From assembly GCA_026018925.1 (NCBI GenBank), contig JAKSZU010000006.1, positions 189,793,449 to 189,857,448 of the forward strand: a DNA stretch of 64,000 nt, read 5' to 3'. Numbering within the stretch: position 1 is the first letter of the stretch; the number at the start of each line of letters is the position of its first letter. The notes under the pieces were generated by a model, which did no database searches, was not told the DNA's origin, and saw nothing but the letters and a program-made list of their open reading frames with translations. Origin of the DNA: Tupaia tana. Its lineage: Eukaryota; Chordata; Mammalia; Scandentia; Tupaiidae. Below are positions 46,364 through 64,000 of the stretch, piece by piece. Made by a program: the position numbers and the translations under genes.

Positions 46364-46492
46364 TCAGTACATCTTTTTAATGACGTTTTTATTCTGAAAC
46401 ATCTCTCATTCAGGTTTCTGGAGAAAGAAGATGTGGCAGTGATTCACTGAACTAGCAGCTATTGTTTAACAAACAAGTTTGGATGTTTTATA

Positions 46493-46569
46493 CTGGGCTG
46501 TTGGAAAAGTTATGATGTGTTTTTCTGTTTTCTATGCTAAAATGTGTCATGACTTTTCCAACAACCCAA
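46493..46569. mobile_element. palindromic mariner-type MITE, copy 3
   Basis: 77 bp flanked by TA on both sides (46491-46492, 46570-46571). CTGGGCTGTTGGAAAAGTTA and CATGACTTTTCCAACAACCC arms. Confidence 0.93.
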
Positions 46570-46669
46570 TATTATGATAACCTAAAGAAATCAAAAGTGC
46601 AGTCAGCATTAGACAACCTCAGAGGGCAATTGGGCATTACCTGACGCCATATCGAGTAATCTGACTTTT

Positions 46670-46810
46670 AAAGTCTAGTAATATTTATTGATCATCTACC
46701 TTGTCAAGTTTGGAGCAAGGCTTTGGGGCTACAAAGATGATGAAAGATATCCCCATCCTGGAGTTTCTTGAAGATTAGTGAGAGATGCAGATAGATACAC
46801 AAGAAAACAT
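46670..46810. mobile_element. ancient MIR/L2-type fragment
   Basis: TAATATTTATTGATCATCTA, GGCTACAAAGATGATGAAAG and GTGAGAGATGCAGATAGATA resemble a common old SINE/LINE terminus. Confidence 0.4.
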
Positions 46811-47099
46811 TTTGATAATATTTTTAAAGTGTTAAATTAAAATCACTTGTCTCTCCCAAAGTCTTTTGTCATCTTAGAAAATTATAACTCCATCTTTCTA
46901 GTTACTCAAGTCATATATATGTGTGTGTGTGTATCTATATCTATCTATCTATCTATGTTTTTTTTAATTGAGGTAATTCAAATAATCCTTGATTTCTATA
47001 TTTCTCTTCTTTCACATCCCTACCTCATGTTGTGAGCAAATTTCAGTGATCACCATGAAATGTATCAGAAATTGATCATTTATTAATAACTCCACCTCT

Positions 47100-48020
47100 A
47101 CCCTCTGGCCAGATCCACCACCATCTCTTACCTGGATTATTAAATAAAATCCAATATGTACTCCCTACTTCTATACTGTGCCTTTTAAATCTACCTTGAA
47201 CATGGCCACCAGATTGTTCCTACTGAACTATGTCTGACCAGGTCGCTTAGGCCCAAATCTGCCAGTTGCTTCCCATCTTATTCAGGGTAAAAAGTAAAGC
47301 CCTGAGAGTGGTTGGAAAGCTCCTTCAAGACCTCTCTCTACTCTCCCCAGTTTTCTAGCATCCCCACTCTTTCTACTCTAGGAACACTGATTCCTTGCCC
47401 TCCCTTGAGCTCAACATGCTGGCCTTTGTCTCACTAACTTCCTTCTTCTTTCTTCTTGCTTGAAATATTCTTTCCTCTTACTTTCTCATCTTCTTTGGTT
47501 CTTTACTCAAGTTATTTTCTCAACAAGGCCTTCTCTGTACACTCTACTTAAAACTGCAATCCCTGGGGACCAGCAGGTGGCGTGGTGGTGAAGGTGCTGG
47601 ACACTCCCACATGGCCAATCATGGTTTGAGTCCCAGACCTGGTGGCTTGCTTTCTCACTTCCCACCCTCCCTCTCTCTCTTTTTCTCTCTGTGTGTGTCT
47701 CTCTGGTCAAATTAAAATAAATGAATGAATAAATAAAATAAAAGAAAATATTTATAAAAAAAAATTTAAAAAACCCCTGCAATCCCTTTAACTTCCCAAC
47801 ACTGCTTATTCTACTCCTTTTTCTGCATTACACTTCACACCATCTGACATAATATCTAGTTTTGTTTATATGTGGTTTCTTTGCTACCTGACATGAAATT
47901 AACCAACATGAAAACAATGTTTTTTTGTTTTGTTTTTATTCACTGCCGTGTCTCCAGAACTTAGAATAGTTGGCACATAGTCATTGTCCAATAAGTAATT
48001 GTTAAAGGAATGTTGTTCTT
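47100..48020 (+). mobile_element. L2 3' half, split by a SINE
   Basis: CAGTTGCTTCCCATCTTATT, AAGACCTCTCTCTACTCTCC, TTGCTTGAAATATTC and CAACAAGGCCTTCTCTGTAC. After the SINE come TTTTATTCACTGCCGTGTCT and GTTGGCACATAGTCATTGTC. Clear L2 order. Confidence 0.8.
47565..47776 (+). mobile_element. type B SINE (reference-quality)
   Basis: TSD CTGCAATCCCT (47554-47564 and 47777-47787). Head GGGGACCAGCAGGTGGCGTG, GGTTTGAGTCCCAGACC, CT/GT tract, tail TGGTCAAATTAAAATAAATG. Confidence 0.95.
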
Positions 48021-48037
48021 TTTAAAAGTGCTCTCTG

Positions 48038-48287
48038 GGATGGTGTAATGTCTATATTGCTAGATTATCATGTAATTGACCACAGTTCCAGCCTCAGACC
48101 TGTCGGCTTAAAACTCACACCAGGCGCGCAGGTGCGAGTGCCCAAATCCCGAGGAGAATGAAGGAGAAAGGATTGAAGCATGGCCATCCCTTTGGGGTGG
48201 GGATGGGGGGTGATTTCTCGCTTTCTGTTTCTGTCTCTCTGGTGAGTGCACACACCTTATAGCAAAAATACCTCTTAAAGCAAACAA
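48038..48287 (+). mobile_element. type A SINE with 5' deletion
   Basis: TSD AAAAGTGCTCTCTG-like (48024-48037) and AAAAAGTGTTCTCTG (48288-48302). Head shortened to GGATGGTGTAATG. Tail CCTTATAGCAAAAATACC. Confidence 0.9.
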
Positions 48288-48302
48288 AAAAAGTGTTCTC
48301 TG

Positions 48303-49066
48303 AACCTCAAGGAAAGGAGAGAGGCATTCTCTCTTGGGGTGTCCAAAAAAAGATCTCATATATAAAATGTATTTGTTCATGAGTTTGGTCATATGATCGG
48401 ACTCCAAGTTTAACTACTGGACAGGGCCAGCTATAAACCTCACAGGACTCTGAAAAATGTATACGTGGCTTCCCTTGATCAGAAATTATTAAAAATGTCA
48501 ACATGGCAATTGACAAGCATTATACCCATGTGGGGCTCTTCTAACTGCAAGTTGCATGCTTATGAAGTCTGCTCTGGGTATCTTTTCATTTTCATATTCC
48601 AATAGTTAGCAATGTTCCTGGTGAATAGTAGGTTCTCCATAAATGTTTTAAATGTTTGGAATTTGAAAAAAGTCTACTTAAATAGCACCATCAGAAAATA
48701 GTTTTGATTTTTTTAAGAAACACCAATAAAATGGGGAAATCTGAAGCAAGTTAAATGGATTTTTCTAAGTAATACAATTTGAAAGGAAAGTCAGGATTTG
48801 GTGTTGTCCTAAATTCTGATTCACTGTTTCAGTTCGGATCCAGCTTTTTAGATCTTTCCAAATTTTCTATCTCAGAAATTTAAAAAATGAGATGAGGAAA
48901 TAAGACATAATTCTGACCTGCTTTATCAAATAAGTCTTTAGTTTATTCAAGGTGTAAAGCAACTTCATTTTCCTTCGATCACAAAGACAATAGAGTCAGT
49001 CAATGGTGCATATAGTATTTGAATAACCATATTAATTGAAGACAATATAACCTATAGAGATCTTTT
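48303..49066. other. unassigned; L2-end-like 48590-48660
   Basis: TTAGCAATGTTCCTGGTGAA then TAGTAGGTTCTCCATAAATG matches the L2 3' terminus. The remainder is unassigned. Confidence 0.5.
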
Positions 49067-49322
49067 CTCTTTTTTTGGAAAGGTTTTTGCTATAGGGCAC
49101 GTGCACTGACCAGAAAGACAGAGACAGAGACACACAAAGTGAGAAATCACCCCCACGGGGGATGGCCACACCACAATCCCTTCTCTTCCATTCTTGCCTC
49201 GGGATCTTGGGCACACATGTACATGCACCCGGAGTGAGTTTAAGCCACTGGGTCTGGGACTCGAACCACGGTCGATTACATGGGAGTCCAGAGACAGCCA
49301 TTTTGCCAACTGCTGGTCCCAC
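49067..49322 (-). mobile_element. type A SINE
   Basis: TSD AGAGATCTTTT (49056-49066 and from 49323). GCTATAGGGCACGTGCACTG tail side, GACTCGAACCACGGTCGATT around the B box, CCAACTGCTGGTCCC head. Confidence 0.93.
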
Positions 49323-50227
49323 AGAGATCTTTTTTCTTGACACAAAACCAAATATGTAGTCAAATACATATTTATTTGACTACCTATAACTTGGTTTTCC
49401 AGTATGAGAGAGCAATTTGCTATCAGCATGTTACAGTGGTATATTTTCAAGGAAATGGTAATTTGAAGATGTTTTTAATCCCAAGACAATATTCCCCAAA
49501 GAATAGGAGGTATGCCTACTTGACATACCGAAACCTAAATAAGGTTTCTTTAGAGAAAATAGTTATTCTATTTTTTTTCTGTGCTGATTTTCAAGAGTCT
49601 GTACATCTTAAGTATACAATGTTCTGAAGAGATGGATGAAAATAGAAATGACTGCGTTAGTAAATGAGAGTGAGCCATCTATTGGGGGCAGAGCAATGCA
49701 GGATCTTCAGTTAATTTATCTTTATTTCTTCAAGGTCAAGACAGCCTTTTGCTATTAAGGACAACAATGATAATACTTCACATCTGTATAGTAACTTTTA
49801 TTTTTCAAAGGATATATGTTTCTCTTCTCGCAAAATCATTGTTAGGGAAAATAGGACAGGTGGGTTATTTTTATATCCTTCAGAGAATTGTGTACATAAG
49901 TATGAAACAAAATCTAAGGAAAAAGAAGAAAAGGAGTGGCGAGTAAAGTGAATGAGATTTCAGTGATCATTTAGAATAGATTATTTTTGCTAGGGTTATA
50001 AATTCACTGCTATTTCAATGTTATGTTATTGCCACGAAAGCATATACAAAACTCTTAAGTTTATTATCTACTTGCAAACATTATAAGAAGAGAGAAATAC
50101 ATGATTAATTCAGTATAGAGGTTAGTGTCATGAAGATTTTCAGTATTCCTGTACATATCCTATATATTAGGGTTGTTTTCTTATGATTTTCCAATGAGAG
50201 GTACATGTTAAAATTTGTTTACTTAAG
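49323..50227. other. unassigned AT-rich sequence
   Basis: No gene signal and no repeat named. Confidence 0.5.
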
Positions 50228-50452
50228 GTCCAGCAGATGGAGTAATGGTCATATCCTTGGACTCCCATGTAGTTGACCATGGTTCAAGTCCTGGACTCAG
50301 CAGCTTAAAAACTCACACCAGGCACACGTGCATGTATGCCTGAAATCCTGAGAGGAGACTGGAGAAGGAATGGCACCCTTGTGGGGTGATTTCTTGCTTT
50401 CTGTTTCTCTGGTGAGTGGACATGCCCTCAAGCAAAAATCTCTAAAAAAAAA
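50228..50452 (+). mobile_element. type A SINE
   Basis: GGTCCAGCAGATGGAGTAAT head, GGTTCAAGTCCTGGACTCAG, hairpin reduced to CACCCTTGTGGGGTGA, CCCTCAAGCAAAAATCTC tail. Confidence 0.88.
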
Positions 50453-50559
50453 TTGCTCCCTTAATTAACATTTTCTAAAATCATATTGGTATTTTCTCTA
50501 CATAATGAAAAAAGTAATGAGACTTCACCACATTTTAAGGTCTAAAAAAAGTTTTTTCT

Positions 50560-50870
50560 CTATTTTCTTCTTTCCTTCCTTTCTTCTTTTCCCTAATTTC
50601 TTTCCTTCTCTCCTTCCCTTCTTTCGAGAAACAGCTATGCTAGACACATTTTCGCCTCATTTTTCTCCTTCTTTCCTTCTTTTGAGAAACAGCTACACTA
50701 GACACTTTTTGCCATGACACCCACACACATGCCTTCCAGCCAGCCAAGGTCACAGATGTGCCTGTGAGCATGTCCAGAAGGTTCAGGTGGATCCTGATAC
50801 AAACACAGGGCTCTCATACAGCTCCAGTATTAGGCATGACACCCTACCACCATGCCATCCAGGTGGACCT
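50560..50870 (-). mobile_element. type C SINE-like element with 58-bp tandem duplication
   Basis: GAGAAACAGCTATGCTAGAC at 50626 and GAGAAACAGCTACACTAGAC at 50684, each preceded by CT-rich sequence. Then GCCTTCCAGCCAGCCAAGGT and CAGAAGGTTCAGGTGG. Confidence 0.5.
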
Positions 50871-51152
50871 ACTTCACCATATTTTCAACTCAGTGTATAT
50901 GATGATATCATCTGAATTTAGAAAATAATTGAAGAGAACAGTTTTGAACCACCAAATTTGATATTTTGACAAATGAAATTGATAAAATATCATGAATGTT
51001 TTGTGATTATAATGCTCAGTGATTCTATATTACATATAATCAATGATTTGAATCAGTTCTAAACTTAGTTAATATCATTCAAAACATTTTGGAATAGAAT
51101 AATATGATTAGTTGAGAATTAACTTATTTCTTCTGAACAAACTAAACAGACG

Positions 51153-62565
<11,413 letters not shown>

Positions 62566-62885
62566 AGGATGAGCATCCTTAATTCAAAACTCAGAAAGCT
62601 GAAATTCTTCAAAATCTGGAACTTTTTGAGTGCCAACATGACAATACAAGTAGAAAATTCACATGAGGGTGTGGGGCCCTTCTGTGATGGGTCATAGTTA
62701 AAATGCTGCAATAAAAAAAATATAAACTGTTCAGGCTATGTGTATTAAAGTGTATATGAAACATTAGAGGATTTTGATTTCAGACTCGAGTCCCAACCCC
62801 CAAGATATTTCATCATATATATGAAAATAAATATTCTGAAATCTGAAACATTTCGGGTCAAGCATTTCAGACAAGAACAAGTATA
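62566..62885 (-). mobile_element. ancient DNA transposon, internally deleted
   Basis: One end GATGAGCATCCTTAATTCAA and AACTTTTTGAGTGCCAACAT; the other end AAACATTTCGGGTCAAGCAT and TTCAGACAAGAAC. The middle holds TATGTGTATTAAAGTGTATA and CAAGATATTTCATCATATAT. Both ends of a common old mammalian element are represented; shares its 3' half with 43960-44255. Confidence 0.65.
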
Positions 62886-63501
62886 CCAACAAACTAACTG
62901 TTGAATGTTTAGTGCCACCGTACCGACTAGAAGAGTAAATGCTCACCAAATATTTGTTTAAGAAAAAGATGAATAAATGAATTAGATGTGACAGCAGAGG
63001 AGTGGAGGAAGTGGTGTGCTACAGGCAGCTCCTGTGGGCTCGTAAAAACCAACCACCAAATTCTCACAAAATCTGCAGGCCAAGGGATTTCACACTGGCA
63101 CCTTGAAATCAGTCATTGTGGGAGTATTTAAACTATGTGAATGGGCAAATGCCATAAATCAAGACTCTGCACCCAAAAATGGTTGCTAAACATTTCCTAG
63201 CCCACTAGTGGATACAGAGGCAGCTAATCCAGTAAGAAGAGGAAGTTGGAAGGTTTTCAGCAGTTTATTAGAGAAGGCAACACCTCTGTTTTAGTTTTAA
63301 ATTATAATTAGAAAAACACAGGTTGAAATGGCTGAAGCATTTATGAGACATACAATAGCACAATGTGTAGAAAATTCTGTTTTGTTGGCACTTATAATTT
63401 GAAGCAGATGAAACTGAGGGGTTTGAGGATGAAATTATAAGCACTTTGTGTGTTTCTGGTCTTGCTCACTGGAATTAGTCTATGAGGACAGACATTTGAC
63501 T
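62886..63501. other. unassigned sequence in or upstream of TSPAN19
   Basis: 63000-63180 (GGGCTCGTAAAAACCAACCA, GGGATTTCACACTGGCACCT) has old-repeat character, family not identified. Confidence 0.45.
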
Positions 63502-63751
63502 TTTCTTTTTTTTTTGCAATAAAATGTGTGCTTTCACTGTAGAGACACAGAGAGAAGGAAAGTGAGGAAATCTCCCCCTAAGGGTGATGGCCACACCACA
63601 ACCTCTTCCCCTCCACTCACCTCCTGAAATTTTGGGGGGCATGCACACACCTGCGCCTGGAGTGATTTTCAAGCCACCACATCCAGGATTCGAACTGCAC
63701 CCAGCAATGTGAGAGTCCAGCACCTTAATCACTATGCCACCTGCTGACTCC
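63502..63751 (-). mobile_element. type A SINE, old copy
   Basis: T tract, GATGGCCACACCACAACCTC, GGATTCGAACTGCACCCAGC at the B box, GCCACCTGCTGACTCC head. Confidence 0.85.
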
Positions 63752-64000
63752 CAAATTTTATTTATGTTTTTTGTGGACTATTGTCTCCATGGCTCATGGG
63801 GCAGTGCCTGACATGTAGAAGATGCTCAAAAAAATACTTGTCATGTGAGTAAATAATAGCAATGGGGAACCAGATAAAGGTTTTTAATAGAGAAGTTATG
63901 TGGTTAAATTTCATTTGAAAATATTTCAGTAGCACTTGAAAAATAGCTGAGAAAAATCAGAGCAAAAGGCTATAGAAGACCATTACAGGGGCAGAGGATA
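63752..64000. other. unassigned; L2-end-like left part
   Basis: GGCAGTGCCTGACATGTAGA then AGATGCTCAAAAAAATACTT resembles an L2 3' terminus (63800-63840). The rest is unassigned. Confidence 0.45.

Noticed and set aside
1-51152. Search for SLC6A15 exons left of TSPAN19
   Set aside because: No transporter-like exon with splice sites was seen on the minus strand. The human intergenic distance is larger than this interval, so absence is expected.

Overview
The window is mammalian nuclear DNA: AT-rich, mostly non-coding, and densely filled with retroposons. Placental-type ancient repeats are recognisable (MIR, L2, MER5A, MaLR and ERVL LTRs, L1). The dominant repeat is a tRNA-derived SINE of about 260 bp with an intact pol III A box and B box, an oligo-A tail and clean target-site duplications (TSDs). 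I see no Alu, B1/ID, carnivore CAN, bat VES, equine ERE, rabbit C or AfroSINE copies. This is therefore a lineage with its own SINE family, and I cannot name the order from sequence alone.

The one protein-coding gene is on the minus strand at the right. It is the 3' two-thirds of a tetraspanin that I recognise as TSPAN19: six exons between 62129 and 51153, encoding 202 codons, all in frame, all introns with GT/AG ends, and stop codon included. The exons encode the end of EC1, TM2, TM3, the large extracellular loop with CCG and six cysteines, TM4 and the C-tail. The 5' exons (start codon, TM1) lie beyond position 64000. In human the gene lies between SLC6A15 and LRRIQ1. If synteny holds, positions 1-51152 are the intergenic interval towards SLC6A15, and LRRIQ1 lies off the right edge.

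Layout: 1-6900 holds a MaLR LTR, an L1 3' end and an antisense L1 5' portion. 6920-9505 is an old L1 broken by an ERVL remnant (LTR, integrase-region pol, inverted LTR). 9600-28770 is SINE-rich with L2, MIR, MER5A and L1 fragments and two long polypurine tracts. 28773-32902 is the longest SINE-free stretch and holds a CRE-like/RFX X-box motif cluster. 32903-51150 is again SINE-rich with LTRs, L2 and old DNA transposons. 51153-62129 is TSPAN19, with 12 intronic SINEs, 11 of them antisense to the gene. 62130-64000 is intron or upstream sequence with one DNA transposon and one SINE.

Repeat names used here: type A, the long SINE (tRNA head, GC-rich body, C6-T-G6 hairpin, tail CCCTATAGCAAAAACCTCTC then A); type B, the short SINE (similar head, CT-rich stretch, tail CAAATTAAAATAAATAAA); type C, a separate older and poorly conserved SINE-like group; and a palindromic 77-86 bp mariner-type MITE present four times.
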